Shown: one piece after another, positions 1 through 7,842 of the stretch
How the letters are laid out: every line of letters starts with the position of its first letter
Numbering within the stretch: position 1 is the stretch's first letter
Source: Bradyrhizobium sp.
GTDB lineage: Bacteria > Pseudomonadota > Alphaproteobacteria > Rhizobiales > Xanthobacteraceae
Reading direction: 5' to 3'
Assembly (NCBI RefSeq): GCF_004799405.1
Contig: NZ_SSMW01000148.1
Location: 1 to 45,126, forward strand
Length of the DNA stretch: 45,126 bases
Made by a program: the position numbers and the translations under genes
Notes under the pieces: generated by a model
Databases searched by the model: none
What the model saw: only the letters and a program-made list of their open reading frames with translations
What the model was told of the DNA's origin: nothing

Positions 1-1281
1 GGGGTAGGTCGCGCCGGCCACTTCGACAATGGTGGCCATGATATCGGGGAGTTGGCCGGGATTGTGCCGCAACCTGCCTCTATCCTTGATGCCGCGCGGC
101 CAGTGCACGATAAAGGGCGTGGCGATGCCGCCCTCGTGGACCCAATGCTTGTAAAGCCGGAACGGTGCATTAGACAAGTTGGCCCAAGCGGTACCGTAGC
201 TCTGATAGGTATCTTCGCCGCCGGGCATCAGCGACCGATCGTTGCCGAAGCGCACCGGCTTGCCAGTCCTCGTTTTGGCCTTTGCAATCATCAACTGATC
301 GACCAGTTCGCGCGCCGTCACTCCGTCCGGGATATCCTCGGCGCAGGCGCCGTTGTCGGAGAGGAAGATAATCAGGGTGTTTTCAAGCTGACCGGTTTCC
401 TCCAATGCGGTCACGATCCGCCCGATGCCCTGATCCATGCGGTCGATCTGCGCCGCATAAACCTCCATGCAGCGCAGCGTCCATTTGCGGTTCTCCGCTT
501 CCGTCCATGGCGGTTGCGTCGGATCGCGATCGGTCAATTGCCAGTTCGGGTGAATGATCCCGTCCTTGACGAGCCGTGCGAGCCGCCGTTCCCTCAGCCT
601 GTCCCAGCCGGCATCGAACTTGCCCTTGTATTTGGCGATGTCTTCCTCATGCGCGTGCAGCGGCCAATGCGGCGCGGTGTAGGCGACGTATTGAAAGAAC
701 GGCGCTTCGGGGTGGTTCTGTTTGTGCTGGCGGATGTAGGCTGCAGCCTGGTCACTGATCGCATCGGTGTAGAAAAACGCCGGATCGTTCTCGGCTTCGT
801 GTTCGATGTTGTCGTTGCCGCGCGTCAGCGTGTTCGGATTGTAGAAGCTGCCGGCACCGATGATGGTGCCGAAGAAATAATCGAAGCCGCGCTGCAACGG
901 CCATGCATCCGTTGGCGTCGTCAGGCTGCTGGAGATGTGCCACTTGCCGCTGAGATAGGTCTTGTATTTGTTTTGCTTGAGGACTTCGGCGACGGTCACG
1001 CAGCTCTTGTTCAGGTTACCGGCATAGCCTTCCGGTCCATTGCTATAGGTGAGGATGCCGATGCCGGTCTGGTGCGGATGCAAGCCGGTCAGCAGCGAAG
1101 CGCGTGACGGACTGCAACGCGCGGTGTTGTAGAATTGCGAGTAACGCAGCCCGTTGGCGGCGAGACGGTCGAGATTGGGCGTTTCGATCTCGCCGCCATA
1201 ACAGCCAATATCGGAAAACCCCATGTCATCATTGAGGATGATGAGGACATTCGGGCTTGTTGGTTCCGCTCCGTTATTCAT
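1..1281 (-). CDS. Sulfatase (arylsulfatase family), C-terminus cut by window edge
   Basis: Type I sulfatase, hydrolysing an organic sulfate ester to alcohol plus sulfate with a formylglycine. The N-terminus reads NVLIILNDDMGFSDIGCYGG, with the metal-binding Asp pair near residues 18-19. The sulfatase signature C-S-P-S-R lies at residues 56-60 and Cys56 is the residue to be converted to formylglycine. A second metal motif, FLSDNGA, lies further on. 427 codons are visible; relatives usually run to about 500-550 residues. The ATG at 1281 is chosen because AGGAAG lies 5 bases upstream; an in-frame ATG at 1308 has a poorer site. No signal peptide is visible from either start, so the enzyme should be cytoplasmic, which is unusual enough to matter. 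It is the last visible gene of the sugar ABC operon, about 50 bp after the ATPase, which suggests it acts on the imported substrate. The true substrate cannot be read from sequence. Confidence 0.93.
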   Translation of the reverse strand, partial: MNNGAEPTSPNVLIILNDDMGFSDIGCYGGEIETPNLDRLAANGLRYSQFYNTARCSPSRASLLTGLHPHQTGIGILTYSNGPEGYAGNLNKSCVTVAEVLKQNKYKTYLSGKWHISSSLTTPTDAWPLQRGFDYFFGTIIGAGSFYNPNTLTRGNDNIEHEAENDPAFFYTDAISDQAAAYIRQHKQNHPEAPFFQYVAYTAPHWPLHAHEEDIAKYKGKFDAGWDRLRERRLARLVKDGIIHPNWQLTDRDPTQPPWTEAENRKWTLRCMEVYAAQIDRMDQGIGRIVTALEETGQLENTLIIFLSDNGACAEDIPDGVTARELVDQLMIAKAKTRTGKPVRFGNDRSLMPGGEDTYQSYGTAWANLSNAPFRLYKHWVHEGGIATPFIVHWPRGIKDRGRLRHNPGQLPDIMATIVEVAGATYP

Positions 1282-1332
1282 CACTGCTTCCTGGGGTTCT
1301 ATGCTCATCCGTTCTTGAAACGCATTTCGTCG

Positions 1333-2388
1333 TCAGTCATTGATCCGAACCCGGGTGACCGCATCGAACAAATGCACCGCAGTCGGGTCCGCCGAGAAAA
1401 AGACGGACTCTCCCTCTCGCGACGTCACCTCGGTCCCGGTCCGGGCGCGGATCGTCATTTGATCGAGGCTGAGATCCAGCAACAGGGCATCGCCCAAATT
1501 CTCGATCAGGTCGATGCGTGCCGGGATGCCTGATGGTCCGATCCGCACCGAACTTGGCCGGATACCGGCGATGACGTTTCGTTCGCCGCCGACGCGGCAA
1601 CTGGTCTGCAACTCATGCGCTCCGATGCGGATCCGGCCGTCGGCATAGCTCGCCGGTATCAGGTTCATCGGCGGGCTGCCGATGAAGTTCGCGACGTCGG
1701 CCGTCGCCGGGTTGTCGAACACGAATTTCGGCGATCCGACCTGTACGATCTGCCCATCCATGAACACGGCCATTCGATCCGCGATCGTCATGGCCTCTTC
1801 CTGGTCGTGGGTGACATAGATGGTGGTTACGCCCAAAGAGCGCTGCAGCTTTTTCAATTCGCCACGCGTCTCCAGGCGAAGCTTGGCGTCGAGATTGGAG
1901 AGCGGTTCATCGAGCAGGAACAACCGGGGCTTGCGAACGATCGCCCTCGCCAGAGCACAACGCTGTTGTTGTCCGCCCGACAATTGTCCGGGTTTGCGGT
2001 CGAGCAAATGCTCGATGTGGACCTTCTTCGCCGCATCCTGGACGGCCGCATCGATTTCGCCCTTGGGCATGCCGACCATGCGCATCGGAAAGGCGATGTT
2101 CTGCCGCACATTCATGTGCGGATAGAGCGCATAGCTCTGGAATACCATGGCGACGTCGCGATCGCCCGGCTCGGTATTGGTAATGTCGGTACTGTCGAGG
2201 AAGACGCGGCCTTCGCTCGCCTCTTCAAGTCCCGCGACGATGCGCAACGTCGTGGTTTTCCCGGAACCCGACGGCCCCAACAGCGCAAAAAACTCGCCCG
2301 GCTCGATGTCGAGATCGATGCCATGCAGGGCGGTGAAGGCGCCATGCCGCTTGACAATCTTCTTGAGCGATACACGCCCGTTGCTCAT
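1333..2388 (-). CDS. Sugar ABC transporter ATPase (MalK/UgpC type)
   Basis: Cytoplasmic ATPase of a CUT1-type carbohydrate importer, 351 residues, the normal MalK/UgpC length. It has Walker A GPSGSGKTT, the signature LSGGQQQRCALARAI, Walker B LFLLDEPLSNLD and the switch histidine in YVTHDQEEAM. The C-terminal third (ANFIGSPPMNLI and onward) is the MalK-type TOBE/regulatory region. The frame is open upstream to 2511, but the ATG at 2388 (MSNGRVSLKKIV) is chosen because it overlaps the permease stop as ATGA and starts exactly where the family begins. It should energise the two permeases encoded immediately before it. The substrate is not evident from the ATPase itself. Confidence 0.95.
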   Translation of the reverse strand: MSNGRVSLKKIVKRHGAFTALHGIDLDIEPGEFFALLGPSGSGKTTTLRIVAGLEEASEGRVFLDSTDITNTEPGDRDVAMVFQSYALYPHMNVRQNIAFPMRMVGMPKGEIDAAVQDAAKKVHIEHLLDRKPGQLSGGQQQRCALARAIVRKPRLFLLDEPLSNLDAKLRLETRGELKKLQRSLGVTTIYVTHDQEEAMTIADRMAVFMDGQIVQVGSPKFVFDNPATADVANFIGSPPMNLIPASYADGRIRIGAHELQTSCRVGGERNVIAGIRPSSVRIGPSGIPARIDLIENLGDALLLDLSLDQMTIRARTGTEVTSREGESVFFSADPTAVHLFDAVTRVRIND

Positions 2389-3224
2389 CTGCGGCCGCCT
2401 CCCTTGACCGCGCCGACCGTCAAACCCTTTACGATGTGACGCTGGGCGAACAGGCCGAGCAAAATCACAGGCGCCATCGTAACGATGGCTGCAGCAGCGA
2501 GTTTCGCCCATAGCGTCTGCTCGACTGAAATGAAGTTGAACATCGCCACCGTGACTTGCCGGACGTTGTTGCCGCCGAGCACCACCGCGAACAGGAATTC
2601 GTTCCAGGCATTCAGGAATACGAAAATGACCGTCACGGCGATGCCACCGCGTACCTGCGGCAGGACGACGTAGAGAAACGCGCGCATCCGGCCGGCGCGG
2701 TCGATCAGGGCGGCTTCCTCCATCTCGCGCGGAATGTCCTCGAAGTAGGAGACCAGCAGCCAGATCGCGAACGGAAGCGAGAACGTCAGATAGATCAGGG
2801 TCATGCCCTTGTAGCTGTCGAGCCAGCCGATCTTCTGCAAAAACAGGAAGTAGGGGATGATCAATCCCACCGGCGGAAGCATCTGGGTCGCAAGGATGTA
2901 AAACCCGCCGGCGCGCTTGCCTGGCAGGTTGAGCCGGGCCAGCGCATAGGCAGCGGGTATCGCCAGCAGCATCGTGAGAACGGTCGTGAACGTCGCCACC
3001 ACAAAACTCGAGATCAGGTTGGGCAGGATCGTGGTCGCGCCAAACAGAACGTCGCGATAGTTACCCAGCGTCGGGGTAAATATCAGCGTGGGAGGATAGG
3101 CCAGCACATCGCGCTCGCTCTTGAAGGATGTGAGCAGCGCCCAGAGCACCGGAAACGTCCACAACGTCAGGAAAACGCCGGCGACGCCGAGCAGGCTTGC
3201 CGTGGCGATGCCGCTCCGTTTCAT
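2385..3224 (-). CDS. Sugar ABC transporter permease (MalG/UgpE type)
   Basis: Inner-membrane permease of the binding-protein-dependent sugar importer, 279 residues, typical for the MalG family. About six hydrophobic helices are visible, starting with the N-terminal segment after MKRSGIATASLLG. The coupling loop EEAALIDRAGRMRAFLYVVLP carries the EAA...G motif that contacts the ATPase. The start overlaps the stop of the preceding permease as ATGA (3221-3224) and its own stop overlaps the ATPase start, so all three subunits are translationally coupled. Assignment to the sugar (CUT1) class rests on loop and length and on the neighbours. Confidence 0.94.
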   Translation of the reverse strand: MKRSGIATASLLGVAGVFLTLWTFPVLWALLTSFKSERDVLAYPPTLIFTPTLGNYRDVLFGATTILPNLISSFVVATFTTVLTMLLAIPAAYALARLNLPGKRAGGFYILATQMLPPVGLIIPYFLFLQKIGWLDSYKGMTLIYLTFSLPFAIWLLVSYFEDIPREMEEAALIDRAGRMRAFLYVVLPQVRGGIAVTVIFVFLNAWNEFLFAVVLGGNNVRQVTVAMFNFISVEQTLWAKLAAAAIVTMAPVILLGLFAQRHIVKGLTVGAVKGGGRR

Positions 3225-4099
3225 CGCGCAGTCCTCAAACGAAACATCGAATAGGACACCAGCAGCGTCACGGCCAGCAGCACCATGGCGAGCGCCGCGC
3301 CGTATCCGAAGTTCAGCTCGGTGAACGAAGTCCGGTAGGTGTAGAGGTTGAGGATTTCGGTGGCGGAGCCGGGACCGCCGCCGGTGGCGGCGAAAATCGC
3401 CGCAAAGGCCGACAGCGCCACCATCATCCGCATGATGACGACGATGACGAGCGCCGGGCGGATCAGGGGCAGGGTGATGTACCAGAAGCGCTGGACGCTG
3501 CTTGCCCGATCGATGCGCGCCGCCTCAAAAATATCGGGCGGAAGGGACGACAGGCTGGCCAGGATCACCAGAAACGCGAATGGCGTCCACTGCCAGGTAT
3601 GGATCACGATCACGGAAGCCAGCGCCAGGTTGGGGTCGCCGAGCCAGTCATGCGACCCAAATCCCAGTGCGCGCATGACAAAGTCGAGTACGCCGAAATC
3701 CGGCGCCAGAACCAGCGTCCGCCAGAACAGGCCGACGACGACGGGTGCCAGCACGATCGGAATGATTGCGGCCACGCGAAGAATGCCCTGGCCGCGCGGG
3801 ATCTGCAGCACCAGCAGCGCCAGTCCGAGACCGATCAGCATCTGCAACACGACTGTGGTGCCGGTGTAGATGACCGTGAGCTCGAGTGAATTCCAGAAGC
3901 GGGGGTCGCCCAGCATCTTGCTGTAGTTATCGGCGCCGGCAAATCCCTTGATCCACGGTGACGTCAGATCGACACGATTGACGCTGGTCCACGCCAGGTA
4001 AATCAGCGGCACCGTAGTGGTGACGAGAAGCACCAGGAATGCCGGCAGGAACAGGTAGATCGCAAATCGTCGCTCGCGTGCGGCAACCGGGGTCTGCAT
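3221..4099 (-). CDS. Sugar ABC transporter permease (MalF/UgpA type)
   Basis: Partner inner-membrane permease, 292 residues from the ATG at 4099 (MQTPVAARERRFAIYLFLPA), where MalF/UgpA-type proteins normally begin. The open frame runs upstream to 4312, but that extension overlaps the binding-protein gene and reads as non-family sequence. The protein has a cytoplasmic N-terminus, then six predicted membrane segments. The coupling loop FEAARIDRASSVQRFWYITLP carries the EAA...G motif. No strong Shine-Dalgarno site is visible for this start. It follows the binding protein by 71 bp and overlaps the next permease by 4 bases. Confidence 0.92.
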   Translation of the reverse strand: MQTPVAARERRFAIYLFLPAFLVLLVTTTVPLIYLAWTSVNRVDLTSPWIKGFAGADNYSKMLGDPRFWNSLELTVIYTGTTVVLQMLIGLGLALLVLQIPRGQGILRVAAIIPIVLAPVVVGLFWRTLVLAPDFGVLDFVMRALGFGSHDWLGDPNLALASVIVIHTWQWTPFAFLVILASLSSLPPDIFEAARIDRASSVQRFWYITLPLIRPALVIVVIMRMMVALSAFAAIFAATGGGPGSATEILNLYTYRTSFTELNFGYGAALAMVLLAVTLLVSYSMFRLRTAR

Positions 4100-4170
4100 T
4101 GGAACGTAAATTCCATCTATACGGTGAAGCAGCGTGCGAGGCGAGAAACGCTTCGCACGCCGGTCCGGAC

Positions 4171-5592
4171 TTAGCCCTTCATGATCGCATCGATCCGCGC
4201 CTGGGCCTCGTCGAGCGCCTCCTTGGACTTCTTTTGTCCGACCAGAGCCGCTTGAATTCCCGTCGCCATGGCTTCGCCGAGTGCGGGCCATTGCGGCACG
4301 CGCGGACGCCAATCGACATCGGTATCCAGTTCGAGCGACTGCAGCGATGCTTCGCCGAAATTATAGCCGCTGGCGTCCAGCAGCTTGCCGAATTCCGGCG
4401 ATTTCCAGATCGAAAGCCGGTTAAGTCCCGATCGCTTCACCGGGCCGGCGAACTTCCATGAGGTTCGCGCCTGCGTCTCCGCAGCCGCGGCCCAGGAAAT
4501 GAACATCCATGTCGCTTGTTTGGCTTTAGGGCTGAGCGCGGCATTGATCGGGAAACCCCAGTTCCAGATCGAGGTCACGCGTTTGCCGGCCGGTCCCTTG
4601 GGCCAGCGTGCAAACCCGATCTTGCCGATCACTTTCGATTTCTCGGAATTGTTGAGCACCGCTGCCGAGGAATGCGCATCGATGTAGGCGCCGAGGGTGC
4701 CTTGCGCGAAGGCGTCGGCGATGTCGGGCCAGTTCCAGTTGCGCACCGCTTGCGGTGCATATTTCGTCAGCGTGTCGACATACCAGTCGAGCGAATCCGT
4801 CGCCTCTTTGCTGTTCACCTGGATTTTATCGCCGGACATCCAGTTGCCGCCGTAGCTGCGGAAGATCGATGGATAGATGTACATATTCTGGCCGGCGCCT
4901 GCGAAACCGCGCAGGGCTGCTCCCCACAGCCGGTTCGACGGATCGTGCAACGCCTTGGCGTTCTCGACGAACTGCTCGAGGGTCTCCGCGGGCTTCAGGC
5001 CCTTCGCGTCATAGAGATCCTTGCGATAGACCTGGACCGTCATCTCACCGTCATAGGGAATGGCGTAGGGCTTGCCATCGACCGTATTGGCGTCCCGCCA
5101 TGCCTTGTGAATGTCGTTGTACTGAAACCACGAGGGATCGGTCAGCGAGGTGTCGTTCAGATAGGTATCGAGCGGCTCGACCCATTTGTTGACGGCATAG
5201 AGCGGATAATACATGCAGTCGGTCGCGACGGTGGCGTAGGTGCCGGTCTTGGATGAAAGATCGAGCATTGCCTTTTGCCGGACCTGGCCGGGCGGGATCT
5301 TCTCGAAACGCACTTTGATTCCGGTGAGCGCCTCGAACTCCTGCGAAAGGCTGACCAGGTTATCGAAGTAGCCCGCCGGGATGACGCCGACGGTGATCTG
5401 CTCGCCCTCCGCCTGCCGCCAGTTGATTTTCGCGGAAGTGTAAGCGCCGAGGTCGGCGGCCTGGGCGCGCGCCGTCCGGATCAGATAGGGTGCTGCGACC
5501 GCGCCGACGCCGAGGACAGCTGCCGTGCGCAACACGTCGCGCCGGCCGTGGTTGATCTGTTCGGTTTTCGTGTGCTTGTCGCGATCTGTCAT
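4171..5592 (-). CDS. Tat-exported sugar-binding protein of the ABC importer
   Basis: Extracellular solute-binding protein family 1, 473 residues, first gene of the importer operon. A twin-arginine signal with RRDVLRTAAVLG at residues 17-28 is followed by a hydrophobic stretch and a probable cleavage near TARAQA, so it is folded before export to the periplasm. The mature protein has the usual two-lobe family pattern (EFEALTGIKVRFEKIPPG; DGKPYAIPYDGEMTVQVYRK). It is rich in Trp and Tyr in the central part, as is common for sugar binding. The start has AGGGG about 9 bases upstream. The next gene starts 71 bp after its stop. The family also includes sulfoquinovose-type binders such as SmoF, but I cannot assign that ligand from the sequence alone. 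Confidence 0.93.
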   Translation of the reverse strand: MTDRDKHTKTEQINHGRRDVLRTAAVLGVGAVAAPYLIRTARAQAADLGAYTSAKINWRQAEGEQITVGVIPAGYFDNLVSLSQEFEALTGIKVRFEKIPPGQVRQKAMLDLSSKTGTYATVATDCMYYPLYAVNKWVEPLDTYLNDTSLTDPSWFQYNDIHKAWRDANTVDGKPYAIPYDGEMTVQVYRKDLYDAKGLKPAETLEQFVENAKALHDPSNRLWGAALRGFAGAGQNMYIYPSIFRSYGGNWMSGDKIQVNSKEATDSLDWYVDTLTKYAPQAVRNWNWPDIADAFAQGTLGAYIDAHSSAAVLNNSEKSKVIGKIGFARWPKGPAGKRVTSIWNWGFPINAALSPKAKQATWMFISWAAAAETQARTSWKFAGPVKRSGLNRLSIWKSPEFGKLLDASGYNFGEASLQSLELDTDVDWRPRVPQWPALGEAMATGIQAALVGQKKSKEALDEAQARIDAIMKG

Positions 5593-5699
5593 CTGACGCC
5601 CCTACCTTTGGATTAACCGATACGCTTGGGTCTAACGCGCGACGCCCGTGGGCGCACATCCCCGTGTTGGATCTGGACTTGCCAAAGGCAAGCCTCATA

Positions 5700-5713
5700 T
5701 GTAATCGTTTACA
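5700..5713. promoter_or_regulatory. LacI-type operator O1 at importer promoter
   Basis: TGTAATCGTTTACA is a 14-bp imperfect palindrome with a central CG, the hallmark of LacI-family operators. It lies just downstream of the predicted -10 of the importer operon, over the expected transcription start, so a bound regulator would block transcription. Confidence 0.8.
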
Positions 5714-5715
5714 TC

Positions 5716-5744
5716 AAGCTACTTGTCGATAAAAATGGCGTCAA
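5716..5744 (-). promoter_or_regulatory. Predicted sigma70 promoter of the sugar ABC operon
   Basis: Read on the minus strand: TTGACG (5744-5739), a 17-bp spacer, then TAGCTT (5721-5716). The match to the housekeeping consensus is good at -35 and partial at -10. Transcription would start near 5709, inside operator O1, about 117 bases before the binding-protein ATG. Confidence 0.55.
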
Positions 5745-5796
5745 GCCCTTCCTTTTGGCTAACCGCCTTGAGAATTCGCGCTTGGATTGAGCAATC

Positions 5797-5810
5797 TGTA
5801 ATCGGTTACA
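5797..5810. promoter_or_regulatory. LacI-type operator O2 next to regulator start
   Basis: TGTAATCGGTTACA differs from O1 at a single position and is again a CG-centred palindrome. It ends 3 bases before the GTG start of the LacI-type gene and is centred 97 bp from O1. The position suits autorepression, or a looped complex with O1. Confidence 0.8.
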
Positions 5811-5813
5811 TCA

Positions 5814-6890
5814 GTGACGGCTTCCGCCTTGAAGACACGTTCACGTTCACGATCCGACAAGCCGAACCGGCCGGCCACGGTCCTCAAGGACGTTGCCCGG
5901 CTTGCCGGCGTATCGTCGGCAACGGTTTCGCGCGCGCTCAATGCGCCGAATTTGCTCGATGTCGCGACGCTGACCCGGGTTCAGGACGCCGTACGCAAGC
6001 TGCGCTATGTGCCGAACGGTCAGGCCCGCGCGCTTCGCAGCCAACGCAGCTTTACGATTGGCGCCATCGTTCCATCGTTCGATTATGCGCTCTACGCAAG
6101 AGCGACCAGTTCGCTAGAGCGCGAGATCGAGCCGCGCGGCTATGCGTTGATTCTCGCGTCCAACCACTACGATCTGAAGACCGAACTGCGGTTGACGCGG
6201 GCGCTGATCGAACGCGGCGTCGACGCTTTCATGTTCGTGGGCTCCGACCACGACCCGGAACTGTTCGTGCTGCTCAAGGAATTCGGGCGTCCTTACGTCC
6301 TGACCTGGGGCATCGATCGATCAGGCCAGCATCCGAGCATCGGCTTTGACAGTCAGGCCGCCACCCGGACCATGACCGAACATCTGATCCGGTTGGGCCA
6401 TCGCGAATTCGGTTTGATCAGCGCGCCGCATGAAGGCAACGATCGCGCCAGGGAGCGCAGCGCCGGGGTGAGGGAGGCCCTGCGCGCGCACGGGCTCGAT
6501 CTCAAGGACAGCCATGTCCAGTACGCCCCGATTGCGCTGTCCGCCGGGACGCTGGCGATGGAAAAGCTTCTCGCGCTGCGCGATCGGCCGACCGCGGTGG
6601 TGGCGACCAACGACGTCGTCGCGGTCGGTGCATTGATGGCCTGCCGCAAGGCAGGGGTCGGCGTGCCCGGCGAAATCTCGATTACCGGCGTCGACAACAC
6701 CGATCTTGGCGCGACCCAGACACCGGCATTGACGAGCATCCAGACCCCGATCATGGAAGTGGGCCGGCTCGCGGCCAACTATCTCACCGCGCGGCTCGAA
6801 GGGACCGACGTCGAATTCCAGGGCGAATTACCCTTCGAGATCGTTCTGCGCGACAGCACCGGACCGGCTCCGTCGGCGGGTTCGGCTTAA
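5814..6890 (+). CDS. LacI-family transcriptional regulator
   Basis: LacI/GalR-type repressor, 358 residues. The N-terminal helix-turn-helix with hinge reads VLKDVARLAGVSSATVSRAL (residues 23-42). A periplasmic-binding-protein-like effector domain fills about residues 70-345, with typical blocks such as GAIVPSFDYALYAR, GFDSQAATRTM and ITGVDNTDLGATQTPALTSI. The start is a GTG with no evident Shine-Dalgarno site, directly behind operator O2; translation could be leaderless or begin at the TTG at 5829. It is divergent from the sugar importer and 27 bp ahead of the dehydrogenase gene, with which it probably forms an operon. It most likely binds both palindromes and is released by a sugar or a pathway intermediate. 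Confidence 0.93.
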   Translation: MTASALKTRSRSRSDKPNRPATVLKDVARLAGVSSATVSRALNAPNLLDVATLTRVQDAVRKLRYVPNGQARALRSQRSFTIGAIVPSFDYALYARATSSLEREIEPRGYALILASNHYDLKTELRLTRALIERGVDAFMFVGSDHDPELFVLLKEFGRPYVLTWGIDRSGQHPSIGFDSQAATRTMTEHLIRLGHREFGLISAPHEGNDRARERSAGVREALRAHGLDLKDSHVQYAPIALSAGTLAMEKLLALRDRPTAVVATNDVVAVGALMACRKAGVGVPGEISITGVDNTDLGATQTPALTSIQTPIMEVGRLAANYLTARLEGTDVEFQGELPFEIVLRDSTGPAPSAGSA

Positions 6891-6917
6891 CAGCGTTTTC
6901 GGCAACAGGAGTATCAT

Positions 6918-7826
6918 ATGGATCGTATCGGCTTCGTCGGACTGGGACGCATGGGCAAGGGCATGGCCTCGAACCTCCAGAAAAAAGGCTTTGCCTTGAC
7001 GGTGTTCGACCTTCAGGAAGCCCCGCTTGCCGATCTTGAGAAGCTCGGCGCCAGGCGCGCCAGGTCGTTTGCCGAACTGGTGCAAAACTCAGATGTGGTT
7101 CTCACGGTGCTCCCGGGTTCTCCGGAGATCGAAGCGGCCGTACTCGGGGCCGACGGGATTTTGGCGCACGGCCGGCCCGGGCTCCTGTTGATGGACTTGA
7201 GTACGGTCGATCCCGTCACGACCGACAGGCTTTCGGCGGCACTGGCGGCCAAGGGGATGAGCATGGTCGATTCCCCGATCGGCCGGCTGGCGTCTCACGC
7301 CGACCGAGGCGAATCCCTGTTCATGGTCGGTGCGTCGGACGCCGACTTCAACCGTGTCAAACCTTTGCTGCAGGCGATGGGGACGGTGATCCACCACTGC
7401 GGCAAGGTCGGCAACGGCATACGCACCAAGCTGGTCAACAACTATCTGTCGGTGGTCTCCTGCCAGATGAATGCCGAGGTGCTGACGTTGGCCAATGCCT
7501 ATGGCCTCGATCTCGAGACCACGCTCGACGTGATTCATGGAACGTCAGCCACCAACGGCCAGCTCAAGCTCAATTTTGCGACCAAGGTTCTGGTCGGGGA
7601 TACCGAAGCGGGATTCACCGTCGATCTCGCGCACAAGGATCTGACCCTGATCGTGAACTCGGCCAATGCGAACAAAGTCGCATTGCCGATCGCGGCCGTG
7701 GCGCGGGAATCATTGAGTCTCGCGCGCTCGACGCCCTATCACGCCCTGGATTTCTCGGCGTTGCTGGATTTCTGGTGCGAAAGGGCTGGTCTGAAGAAGG
7801 TGCGCTTCAAGACTCAAAGACAGTGA
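6918..7826 (+). CDS. Beta-hydroxyacid dehydrogenase, YihU/sulfolactaldehyde-reductase-like
   Basis: NAD(P)-dependent reductase of the 3-hydroxyisobutyrate dehydrogenase superfamily, 302 residues. The Rossmann motif GFVGLGRMGKGMASNL is at residues 5-20 and the catalytic Lys171 is in GNGIRTKLVNN. Ordinary family members carry D-x-P-V-S-G in the substrate loop; here it reads D-S-P-I-G-R, with Arg123. Asn174, Asn175 and Ser178 follow in NNYLS. As I recall E. coli YihU, it has the same residues at the same numbers, and they hold the sulfonate of sulfolactaldehyde. The downstream block KVLVGDTEAGFTVDLAHKDL is also YihU-like. AGGAG lies 7-8 bases before the ATG. The alternative is a tartronate-semialdehyde or other short anionic aldehyde reductase. 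It is cotranscribed with the LacI-type gene and convergent with the efflux operon 16 bp on. Confidence 0.85.
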   Translation: MDRIGFVGLGRMGKGMASNLQKKGFALTVFDLQEAPLADLEKLGARRARSFAELVQNSDVVLTVLPGSPEIEAAVLGADGILAHGRPGLLLMDLSTVDPVTTDRLSAALAAKGMSMVDSPIGRLASHADRGESLFMVGASDADFNRVKPLLQAMGTVIHHCGKVGNGIRTKLVNNYLSVVSCQMNAEVLTLANAYGLDLETTLDVIHGTSATNGQLKLNFATKVLVGDTEAGFTVDLAHKDLTLIVNSANANKVALPIAAVARESLSLARSTPYHALDFSALLDFWCERAGLKKVRFKTQRQ

Positions 7827-7842
7827 GGAAGAGGGAATTACT

